Assembly (NCBI GenBank): GCA_028694275.1
Contig: JAQUTS010000085.1
Location: forward strand, 1-7,408
Direction of reading: 5' to 3'
Source of the DNA: Candidatus Gastranaerophilales bacterium
Lineage (GTDB): Bacteria; Cyanobacteriota; Vampirovibrionia; Gastranaerophilales; CAJFVJ01
Length of the DNA: 7,408 nucleotides
The notes beneath the pieces are model-generated. The model saw only the letters and a list, made by a program, of their open reading frames with translations. It was not told the DNA's origin and searched no databases. The translations under genes were made by a program, and so were the position numbers. Below, in pieces: positions 1-5,494 of this stretch (position 1 is its first letter; each line of letters opens with the position of its first letter).

Positions 1-596
1 ACAAGATCAAAAGAACCTTGCTTAAGGCCTTGCAAGACAGTTTTAGCCTCCAAAACAGGGACCGCTTTCAAGTCCAAATGATCCAATCTCTCTTTCAAAA
101 CAGAAGGTTTGATATTCAAAACAGGTTTCCCTTTAGAAAAACTGTTTCTCATTTGAGAAAGATTATCCAAAAGCATCTTGCCGCGATCAACAACGTTCAT
201 AATTCTAAAACCAAAGTCATCAACTGAATCCTCAACCATATTAACAGCTTTGGTTTCAGCTATTTTTTTGTCCTGATTGGTCAAAAACAAATCCAAATGC
301 CCTTTTGCATCAAAAGTGTGTGTTTTGTCAAAAGAAAGCGCATCAACAAGTCTGTCTGAAAACTTTTTGGCCAAATTTGGATCCTCAAGTACAGATTTGT
401 CAAAATGGTCAAGAAGTTGAGTTGAAGCATTTTTATCCTGATGCCCCACTCTTATATCTACAAAATCAAAGTCACTATCAGGTGTTTTCTTGATTTTTTG
501 CATATACCAACAAATTTCATCCAATTCATCTGATGAACCCTCAACATGAAAAGCACCCTTAAACGCAACAGGTGCCGTTGCTGCCATTACTTTCAA
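1..596 (-). CDS. Unrecognised protein, N-terminal part (C-terminus beyond window)
   Basis: An open frame runs without a stop from about position 596 to the left edge, giving about 198 visible residues. I do not recognise the family. The protein starts MKVMAATAPVAFKGAF and has no signal peptide or membrane segment. It looks soluble and charged, rich in Asp, Lys and Leu, with likely helices (for example RGKMLLDNLSQMRNSF) and several Phe-Asp motifs such as SDFDFVDIRV. I chose the TTG at 594-596 because GAGG lies 8 nt upstream of it; the first ATG (585-587), three codons later, is too far from that site. It lies 103 nt downstream of the sigma factor gene on the same strand, with its own weak promoter candidate, so it may be a separate unit. 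That it is a real gene rests on the long open frame and ribosome binding site; its function is unknown. Confidence 0.72.
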   Translation of the reverse strand, partial: MKVMAATAPVAFKGAFHVEGSSDELDEICWYMQKIKKTPDSDFDFVDIRVGHQDKNASTQLLDHFDKSVLEDPNLAKKFSDRLVDALSFDKTHTFDAKGHLDLFLTNQDKKIAETKAVNMVEDSVDDFGFRIMNVVDRGKMLLDNLSQMRNSFSKGKPVLNIKPSVLKERLDHLDLKAVPVLEAKTVLQGLKQGSFDL

Positions 597-641
597 ATTT
601 CTGCCCTCTTTTTGTGAAAACTATAAAACTAACATCTACTT

Positions 642-671
642 ATGCTACAACTGTAGCTAAGTTTTTGTCAA
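642..671 (-). promoter_or_regulatory. Candidate promoter of the leftmost gene, with palindrome in the spacer
   Basis: On the minus strand a perfect TTGACA (666-671) is followed after 18 nt by TAGCAT (642-647), four of six bases of the -10 consensus. A perfect inverted repeat, GCTACA-AC-TGTAGC (644-657), covers the -10 box and the adjoining part of the spacer, where a bound repressor would block polymerase. The predicted start of transcription is near 635, about 40 nt before the TTG start. The -35 is convincing; the -10 is weak. Confidence 0.4.
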
Positions 672-694
672 ATATTTAGGCAATTTTTGTAAAC

Positions 695-730
695 TGTGAT
701 TAAAAAATTTCTTCTTTATTTTTAATCACA
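695..730. repeat. 12-bp inverted repeat across the end of the sigma factor gene
   Basis: TGTGATTAAAAA (695-706) and TTTTTAATCACA (719-730) are perfect complements separated by 12 nt. The repeat contains the last codons and the TAA stop (700-702) of the sigma gene. It could form a hairpin in either transcript, but no separate T-tract follows it on either strand, so it is not a classical intrinsic terminator. It may be an mRNA 3'-end stabiliser or a chance product of AT-rich codons. Confidence 0.4.
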
Positions 731-1491
731 TCATAAAGTTTGCTTAAAGCTTTTTTGATTTTGCGGCTTATTTGCATTTGAGAAACACCCAACTCGTCTG
801 CGATTTGCTGTTGGGACATATCTTGAAAAAAGCTCATTTCGATAATATTTCGCAATTCACTATCAAGAATCCCTATTGCTTCTGCGAGAAGGATTTTCAT
901 CTCTTGACGGTTAATTTGGTCTTGATAATTATCATCAATAAGCTTGTCAACAAGCGGCTGATCATTATCAACACTTTCATTTGTAATATTGTCAAGTGAT
1001 ATGATATTTTTGCGGCGATCTATCTCGTTGACCTCATCAATACGCTTGATAGGCACTGCCAACTCATTGGCAATTTCAAGATCCGATGGTGATCTTCCGA
1101 GGTTAAGAGTAAGTCTTTGCACAAGCATATTTACACGGTAAGAAAGCTCTTGAAGCTCCCGCGGAGCACGAATCATTGCTATTTTGTCACGAAGATAATG
1201 TCTTATTTCACCAGTAATAAGATACGTTGAATATGTCTTGAAACTTGTGCCATGGCTTGGGTCATAGTTATCAATAGCCTTTAAAAGGCCGACACTCCCG
1301 ACCTGAATAAGATCCTCAATAGGGTCAGTGCTACGACGGGCAAGGCCGTGAGCAATTTTTTTGACAAAATCCATACAAGCAACCACGATAAAATTTCGCA
1401 ACTGTTCTTTTGCCTTTGGATTTTTTGCCTGCTTATAATCCAAGAGCCATTGATTTATTTGATCATGATCATAAATATCTTCGAACGACAA
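700..1491 (-). CDS. RNA polymerase sigma factor, SigB/SigF-type (sigma-70 family)
   Basis: An alternative sigma factor of about 263 residues. Region 2 spans residues 34-105 and contains DLIQVGSVGLLKAIDNYD (60-77) for core binding, then FKTYSTYLITGEIRHYLRDK (84-103) for -10 recognition. Region 3 is at about 109-165. Region 4 is at about 198-255, with the helix-turn-helix MSQQQIADELGVSQMQISRK (225-244) that reads -35 elements. Region 1.1 is absent, as in group 3 factors. By recall, the SDPIEDL-like stretch and the RAPRELQELS stretch match cyanobacterial SigF better than Bacillus SigB. No anti-sigma or anti-anti-sigma gene is adjacent. The start is taken as TTG (1489-1491): AGAGGA lies 6 nt upstream, and the predicted transcript starts near 1512. 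The GTG at 1504-1506 would sit almost at the 5' end of that mRNA without a usable ribosome site, but it would give a 268-residue version. Confidence 0.93.
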   Translation of the reverse strand: MSFEDIYDHDQINQWLLDYKQAKNPKAKEQLRNFIVVACMDFVKKIAHGLARRSTDPIEDLIQVGSVGLLKAIDNYDPSHGTSFKTYSTYLITGEIRHYLRDKIAMIRAPRELQELSYRVNMLVQRLTLNLGRSPSDLEIANELAVPIKRIDEVNEIDRRKNIISLDNITNESVDNDQPLVDKLIDDNYQDQINRQEMKILLAEAIGILDSELRNIIEMSFFQDMSQQQIADELGVSQMQISRKIKKALSKLYDVIKNKEEIF

Positions 1492-1518
1492 TTCTGTTCC
1501 TCTCACTTCCGTGAAACA

Positions 1519-1550
1519 ATTATATCATATAATTAAAACCACTCCTTCAA
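1519..1550 (-). promoter_or_regulatory. Extended -10 promoter of the sigma factor gene
   Basis: TGATATAAT (1519-1527, minus strand) is a perfect extended -10 element. The best upstream hexamer is TTGAAG (1545-1550), but its spacer of about 20 nt is too long, so the extended -10 probably does most of the work. The upstream part of the promoter lies inside the rpmA terminator hairpin. The predicted start of transcription near 1512 gives a leader of about 20 nt before the TTG start. Confidence 0.6.
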
Positions 1551-1572
1551 CTAATCATAGGAGTGGTTTTAA
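1533..1572 (-). terminator. Intrinsic terminator of the rplU-rpmA operon
   Basis: A perfect 13-bp inverted repeat, TTAAAACCACTCC (1533-1545) and GGAGTGGTTTTAA (1560-1572), has a 14-nt loop. In the minus-strand transcript, GC-rich GGAGTGG is followed by TTTTAATTATAT, a short T-tract. It lies 53 nt after the rpmA stop. Its plus-strand reading, GGAGTGGTTTTAAAATTTTT, would also work, but no plus-strand gene leads into it. Confidence 0.85.
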
Positions 1573-1625
1573 AATTTTTCAGAATTATATTTGGTCAAAT
1601 GAAGCTTGTGGCCTCAAAAAATCAA

Positions 1626-1880
1626 TTAGCCTGCATAAACGCTGACTTGTTTTTTAATTCTTTGGAATGGTTCGAACTTGACATAACCGTCAATCAAAGC
1701 GAACAAAGTATCATCCCCGCCGATACCGACATTGGTACCAGGGTGAATTTTTGTTCCGCGCTGACGCATAATAATGTTACCGGCTTTTACAAATTCTCCG
1801 CCGTACTTTTTTACGCCGAGTCTTTGCGATCTACTGTCACGTCCATTTTTGGTTGAACCTACACCCTTCTTATGTGCCAT
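1626..1880 (-). CDS. rpmA: 50S ribosomal protein L27
   Basis: L27 has 84 residues, the usual length, and lies near the peptidyl-transferase centre, where its N-terminal arm reaches the P-site tRNA. The start MAHKKGVGSTKNGRDS and the block RLGVKKYGGE, then IIMRQRGTKIHPGTNVGIGGDDTLFA (as a family signature, residues about 37-62), are characteristic. There is no cleavable N-terminal extension of the Firmicutes type, and correspondingly no prp protease gene between rplU and rpmA. AGGAG lies about 9 nt before the ATG. The gene follows rplU after 19 nt as the second cistron. The common downstream partner obgE is absent; a terminator and the sigma gene follow instead. Confidence 0.98.
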   Translation of the reverse strand: MAHKKGVGSTKNGRDSRSQRLGVKKYGGEFVKAGNIIMRQRGTKIHPGTNVGIGGDDTLFALIDGYVKFEPFQRIKKQVSVYAG

Positions 1881-1899
1881 TGGTTTATTCTCCTAAATT

Positions 1900-2430
1900 T
1901 TATTCTTCAGTTTTTTTAGTTGCCGGTTTTTTAGCTGTTGAAGCTTTTTTTACGGCAGGTTTTTTAGCTGCTGTTTCAGTAGCTTTTGGGGCTGCTGCTT
2001 TTTTAGCTGCGGCCTTTGGAGCTTTTGGTTCAGAAGTTGCAACTACAGCTTTTGTTGATTCTTCAACTACTGCTGTTGATTTAGCCACTTCTACTGCTGC
2101 TTTTTTAGTTTTTGGTTTAGAGCCTGTGATATCTTCAATCAAAATTCTTGTGAAGTTTTGTCTGTGACCCTGTTTTTTTCTGTAACCTTTTTTACGTCTT
2201 TGTTTGTAAACAATGATTTTTTTATCTTTGTCATGTTTAAGAACTTTTGCCGTTACTACAACACCGTCAACATAAGGTTGTCCGATTTTTGAAGCATCGC
2301 CGTCTACGACCATAACAACTTTATCAAATGTGATTGTTTCATCAACTTTTGCATCTAAAAGCTCTACATCAATATAGCGTTCTGTTTCTACTTGATATTG
2401 CTTTCCGCCTGTTTCTATTATTGCAAACAT
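1900..2430 (-). CDS. rplU: 50S ribosomal protein L21 with Lys/Ala-rich C-terminal extension
   Basis: L21 binds 23S rRNA in the large subunit. Residues 1-102 are a complete L21: MFAIIETGGKQYQVE at the start and the signature KGYRKKQGHRQNFTRI (81-96). The usual protein ends near residue 103, but here the frame continues for about 74 residues (103-176) of Lys, Ala, Pro and Thr. Repeated AKKPA/KKPAVKK-type motifs resemble histone H1-like tails; the tail is basic, probably disordered, and ends in TKKTEE. An acidic/neutral stretch (VEVAKSTAVVEESTKAVVATSEP) separates it from the core. AAGGAAGG lies a few nt before the ATG. It is the first gene of the rplU-rpmA operon, with its own promoter and leader. 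The extension is in frame and uninterrupted, so it is not a sequencing artefact of the stop alone. Confidence 0.97.
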   Translation of the reverse strand: MFAIIETGGKQYQVETERYIDVELLDAKVDETITFDKVVMVVDGDASKIGQPYVDGVVVTAKVLKHDKDKKIIVYKQRRKKGYRKKQGHRQNFTRILIEDITGSKPKTKKAAVEVAKSTAVVEESTKAVVATSEPKAPKAAAKKAAAPKATETAAKKPAVKKASTAKKPATKKTEE

Positions 2431-2535
2431 ATTTTACCTTCCTTTATAGGGACCGTGGTCATTTCGAGGGGCTTCAGCGAAACCCGCCCACCCTTGAAGA
2501 CACTTGAAAAACGGCACACCTCTGCGTATTACTGT
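2431..2535 (-). ncRNA. Structured 5' leader of rplU-rpmA, candidate autoregulatory element
   Basis: The predicted leader is about 105 nt. In the minus-strand RNA, GGGUUUC (2479-2485) pairs with GAAGCCC (2469-2475) across a 3-nt loop. Flanking segments AGGG-UGG (2488-2494) and CCA plus CCCU (2456-2458 and 2448-2451) can close an outer helix that ends only about 2 nt before the Shine-Dalgarno sequence (2438-2445). L21 leaders that control their own operon are known from Firmicutes; whether this one is homologous or analogous cannot be told without covariance comparison. Confidence 0.45.
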
Positions 2536-2541
2536 CATACT

Positions 2542-2570
2542 AATATAACCCCCTCAAAAACCATTGTCAA
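2542..2570 (-). promoter_or_regulatory. Consensus promoter of rplU-rpmA
   Basis: A perfect TTGACA (2565-2570) is followed, after exactly 17 nt, by TATATT (2542-2547). This is a strong housekeeping-sigma promoter, as expected for ribosomal protein genes. The predicted start is near 2535. The -35 box begins only 16 nt beyond the GH57 stop codon, and no terminator separates them, so GH57 transcripts could read through. Confidence 0.8.
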
Positions 2571-2586
2571 GCTGAATTGAGCATGT

Positions 2587-4821
2587 TTATGGTCTTATGA
2601 AAGAAATAGGCCTGTCCTTTGTAATAATTTCGTCCACCACGCCTGATTTGCCGGTAACAATCGTCATATTAACCTTTTCTCCGGGCCTTATATTCAAATC
2701 ATCAAACGGTATAGACATTTCAAAAACCTGATTATGAACCAAATTAATATCATGATTGATAACCAATTCCCATAACATGTTCTCCATTAATTTCGAAAAA
2801 ACAACAGGCATGACATCCCCTCGCATTATAGGAATCTCCACCTCATGAGAATATGCGTATCGCATAACATTTGTCAGATAATCCTTAGTCTGGCGCATTC
2901 TCATATAAGATACCGTCGGATTATTGTTAAATCCCTGAAAATACAGCATAATCTGAGCCCAGATGTTTTTATCTTTCATGTTTTCTATATTGTATTTGTT
3001 AATATCAAATCTGAGATAAATGTTTTTTTTGTCATTACCAAAATAAATCTTGCTGAAAAGTTTTTCCACATTATAAACAGGCCCCTGAACATTTTGGATA
3101 TAGCCTGCGTTTTCCCAATCACCAAGGGTAACAAGGCCGTTTATTTGAGGGGTAATAAGATCTTTAGGGATGTAAGATTGTTTGGTAACAAGTGTTTCCA
3201 AGGGTCTTTCAAGATATGAGGGGATTTCTTTGCCCAAAATCTTATAAATCTGCTTAAGATGGTTTCTAAAAAGAAAATCAAACAACTCATCTTGCCCTGA
3301 ATCATTTGGCTCACCAAACCACCAAAACCAATCGCTTCCTTGTGCAACATAAAACTCTTCCCACGCTTTTGAGATGGTTTCTTTGTCGTGTTTTTCTTTT
3401 GAAAATTTCTCAAGGTCTTTTCTTATTCTCACAAGATAATCCCACGCAAGGTTTTTGACAGGATCACCTATCCACATCTGAAAATCCCGATTTATCCAAG
3501 ATCCCGGGTAAATATCTGTTATCACATGTTCTTTTTCAATTTTGTCCATATACTCACTTACAGTAATGGCTTCCATTGAAGAATCCTCTGAGATAATTTC
3601 GTACAAATGCTTCAAAAACGGAATACCGTCTTTTTGATAACTCTCCCAACAGTTTTCACCATCAAGTGCAATAACGGCAATATGATTATTATCAGGAGAC
3701 ATTTCCAGATTTTTTTGAGCAGCTTTTAACTTGCCGTACAAGTCTTCTGCCGCAACTTTTGGATCATAAGAGCCATACTGAAAATTGATAAGATTCGCCA
3801 AGAATGAAGACCTGAAAACAAGCCTAAGGGCATCTTCTTCTTTGCCGAAATTATAAGCATTACAAAGAGGATAAGGATTTTGCAAAAGCCCGTGCAAATC
3901 CCTCTCAAAACCTGTACCAAGAGTCCTTGCCAAAACTCCTTCATCTGAAATTGTCCACTTAAAACCTGCTTTTTTGATAAGTTTTAATGATTCATTCGAA
4001 ATACACTGCTCTGATGGCCAAAGCCCTTTTGGTTTTTGCCCGAAGACATCTTCGAATTTCTTGATGCTTTTTTCTATTTGATAAACGGCATCCTCAGGGT
4101 GTTTGTAGGTGTTTCTGGGAAGACGTGACGCATCCATACTGGTTTTGGCGGTGTCGCTGTTTGCAACAAGAGGCAAAACGCAGTGATAATAAGGACTTGT
4201 TGTAATTTCAATTTTATTTTCCTCAAGGCGTTTTCTATAAGTAGGTATAATCTGCCTTATAATGGCCCGTTGGACGTCTATCACACGAATACGATCATCA
4301 AGAGAATAATCTCTTTCTTTTTTATAAAGAGCTTTTACCTCAGGATGATTTTTGACCCAATGAGGGTCAAACCACGCCAAATTAAACCACATCATAATAT
4401 CAGAATATTCCTGATCGGAAAAATCCTCTATATTGGCACCCGTTGAGTATCTTTTTTCGTAAAGCTGATTGTATCTTGGGTGAATAGAGATCATTGAATT
4501 ATAATTTGCGTCGAAGAATGAATTCAGAATAAAGTTTTTGTCTTGTTCGGTTAATTGTTCTAAAGGCTTGGTGGTCAAAAACGAATGAACATCGTGTACT
4601 CCGTTGTGTCCATAATCCTCAAGCTGATCCATAAGCAAAGGAACAATGTTGAAGGTTTGCTTGATTTTTGGGAATTCATCCAAAATCAAAAGCATATCAA
4701 GATAATCTTTGATGGCATGCAATCTTACCCACGGCATAAGATACATGTTTGTTTCAGGATCCTTATAACTAGGCTGGTGCAAATGCCAAACAAACGCTAT
4801 TGAAAACTTTTTTTCAACCAT
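2587..4821 (-). CDS. Glycoside hydrolase family 57 (alpha-amylase-like)
   Basis: A 744-residue GH57 enzyme that likely cleaves or transfers alpha-glucan. It has no signal peptide, so it should act in the cytoplasm on glycogen-like polymer or maltodextrin. GH57 regions are in order: HLHQP (13-17); TSPYYHCVLPL (208-218); GLWPSEQC (266-273), with nucleophile Glu271; ALDGENCWE (385-393), with acid/base Asp387; and GSDWFWWFGEPNDSGQDELF (495-514). GSWINRDFQMWIG (440-452) is also typical of the long bacterial GH57 group (COG1449-like). A C-terminal beta-rich domain (about 545-744) follows. Two cysteines, C273 and C391, lie beside the catalytic residues. The start is ATG 4819-4821, preceded by AAGGGA and by a promoter whose start falls near 4846. 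A frame extension of 44 codons upstream would lie before the promoter and is rejected. The exact substrate (amylase, 4-alpha-glucanotransferase or other) is not decidable here. Confidence 0.93.
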   Translation of the reverse strand: MVEKKFSIAFVWHLHQPSYKDPETNMYLMPWVRLHAIKDYLDMLLILDEFPKIKQTFNIVPLLMDQLEDYGHNGVHDVHSFLTTKPLEQLTEQDKNFILNSFFDANYNSMISIHPRYNQLYEKRYSTGANIEDFSDQEYSDIMMWFNLAWFDPHWVKNHPEVKALYKKERDYSLDDRIRVIDVQRAIIRQIIPTYRKRLEENKIEITTSPYYHCVLPLVANSDTAKTSMDASRLPRNTYKHPEDAVYQIEKSIKKFEDVFGQKPKGLWPSEQCISNESLKLIKKAGFKWTISDEGVLARTLGTGFERDLHGLLQNPYPLCNAYNFGKEEDALRLVFRSSFLANLINFQYGSYDPKVAAEDLYGKLKAAQKNLEMSPDNNHIAVIALDGENCWESYQKDGIPFLKHLYEIISEDSSMEAITVSEYMDKIEKEHVITDIYPGSWINRDFQMWIGDPVKNLAWDYLVRIRKDLEKFSKEKHDKETISKAWEEFYVAQGSDWFWWFGEPNDSGQDELFDFLFRNHLKQIYKILGKEIPSYLERPLETLVTKQSYIPKDLITPQINGLVTLGDWENAGYIQNVQGPVYNVEKLFSKIYFGNDKKNIYLRFDINKYNIENMKDKNIWAQIMLYFQGFNNNPTVSYMRMRQTKDYLTNVMRYAYSHEVEIPIMRGDVMPVVFSKLMENMLWELVINHDINLVHNQVFEMSIPFDDLNIRPGEKVNMTIVTGKSGVVDEIITKDRPISFIRP

Positions 4822-4852
4822 TCGACTTCCCTTACCAAACTCTTTAAATACA

Positions 4853-4881
4853 AGTATATAACTTTGTTCAAAGCAAGTCAA
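4853..4881 (-). promoter_or_regulatory. Promoter of the GH57 gene, with palindrome in the spacer
   Basis: On the minus strand TTGACT (4876-4881) is followed after 17 nt by TATACT (4853-4858), both near consensus. The spacer carries the 12-bp palindrome CTTTG-TT-CAAAG (4862-4873 on plus), a plausible operator for sugar-dependent control. The predicted start near 4846 leaves a short leader of about 25 nt containing the AAGGGA ribosome site. Confidence 0.72.
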
Positions 4882-4915
4882 AAGGTTCAGGCAAAAGATT
4901 TTTAAGGTAATTTTG

Positions 4916-5016
4916 CGGTATTTTGGGTAACAATAAAAAAACAAATCACACATCCTCTATTAAGAATTATTAACAGGCATGCCCTGTATTCTTAAAGAAA
5001 AACCCCAAAAATACCG
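4916..5016. repeat. Nested inverted repeats between divergent genes
   Basis: The outer arms are CGGTATTTTGGGT (4916-4928) and ACCCCAAAAATACCG (5002-5016), complementary apart from one extra C and one extra A. Inside them, TTAAGAAT (4960-4967) pairs perfectly with ATTCTTAA (4988-4995). Inside that, ACAGG (4973-4977) pairs with CCTGT (4983-4987) around a 5-nt loop. A further 7-bp pair, ACACATC (4948-4954) with GATGTGT (5025-5031), crosses the outer stem and would be an alternative fold or pseudoknot. No T-tract marks it as a terminator on either strand. Confidence 0.55.
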
Positions 5017-5055
5017 ACAATCATGATGTGTAAGGTATTCAAGGAGTTATTCCAA

Positions 5056-5442
5056 ATGTCATTTTCATTCGGCGGAGGCAAAAATCCGTATCAATCAGGA
5101 GCCAAAGACGAAATCTTTGTAAAACCAAAGGTCGATATTGACTTTGGAAGCATAAAACCCCTTAAAACCCGTGATGACATTTCTTTATTCGACATAACAA
5201 GCGAAGAAGAACTCAACGACACAGGCCGAAAATTCACTTCTGATGAGATTTTTGCCGATATTGATCCTGAGTTTGACGGCCCAAAATGGCTTGGACTCAC
5301 AGGAAAAGGCACTTTTGGCGATGAACCGAAACTTATGAAGACCACATTTATGCAAGGACCTCCCAAACAAACAGACAAAGACGGCAATCCTAAAAAACCC
5401 GAAGACAATGGTAATGACTGGAATTGGAATACTTTTGCATAA
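5056..5442 (+). CDS. Unrecognised small acidic protein
   Basis: A 128-residue protein of no family I recognise. It begins MSFSFGGGKNPYQSGAKDEI, contains repeated short Asp/Phe motifs (VDIDFGS, SLFDITSE, FADIDPEFDGPKW), and ends in a Pro/Lys/Asn-rich stretch finishing WNWNTFA. There are no cysteines, no membrane segment and no signal peptide; the composition suggests substantial disorder. The ATG at 5056 is chosen because AAGGAG lies 9 nt upstream; an in-frame ATG at 5023 would precede that ribosome site. It is divergent from GH57 and precedes the aldolase by 52 nt. No confident promoter is seen (TTAACA 4970-4975 with TAAAGA 4993-4998 is weak and sits in the nested repeats). The ribosome site, codon-like sequence and long open frame support a real gene. 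Confidence 0.75.
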   Translation: MSFSFGGGKNPYQSGAKDEIFVKPKVDIDFGSIKPLKTRDDISLFDITSEEELNDTGRKFTSDEIFADIDPEFDGPKWLGLTGKGTFGDEPKLMKTTFMQGPPKQTDKDGNPKKPEDNGNDWNWNTFA

Positions 5443-5458
5443 AAAATTCAAAATTTTT
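5442..5458 (+). terminator. Weak hairpin after the 128-aa gene
   Basis: AAAAATT (5442-5448) can pair with AATTTTT (5452-5458) across a 3-nt loop directly after the stop codon, ending in five Ts. All pairs are A-T, so termination would be inefficient and partial read-through to the aldolase is possible. Confidence 0.25.
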
Positions 5459-5459
5459 C

Positions 5460-5488
5460 TTGCAAATAAATTTTAATTTTAGTTAAAT
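5460..5488 (+). promoter_or_regulatory. Candidate promoter placing transcription start at the aldolase ATG
   Basis: TTGCAA (5460-5465), a 17-nt spacer and TTAAAT (5483-5488) form a moderate promoter match. Counting 7 nt on puts the start at or next to A5495 of the ATG. No Shine-Dalgarno sequence precedes the ATG; the 35 bases upstream are almost all A and T. AT-richness makes chance matches likely. Confidence 0.35.
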
Positions 5489-5494
5489 ACATTT

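Noticed and set aside
1589..1600. ATTTG-GT-CAAAT palindrome as a separate regulatory site
   Set aside because: It sits between the rpmA stop and the terminator with no promoter nearby; AT-rich 5-bp arms are expected by chance.
1853..2167. Plus-strand open frame of about 104 codons
   Set aside because: It is the antisense of the Lys/Ala-rich L21 tail; Ala/Lys codons lack stops in the opposite frame. No ribosome site.
4822..4953. 44-codon N-terminal extension of the GH57 frame
   Set aside because: It lies upstream of and across a near-consensus promoter (4853-4881), and the GH57 fold starts right after ATG 4821, which has its own ribosome site.
5023..5055. Upstream ATG for the 128-aa protein
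   Set aside because: The Shine-Dalgarno AAGGAG (5041-5046) lies inside this extension and serves ATG 5056.
5091..5451. Minus-strand open frames opposite the 128-aa gene
   Set aside because: No ribosome sites and no plausible protein features; the plus-strand frame has AAGGAG at correct spacing.
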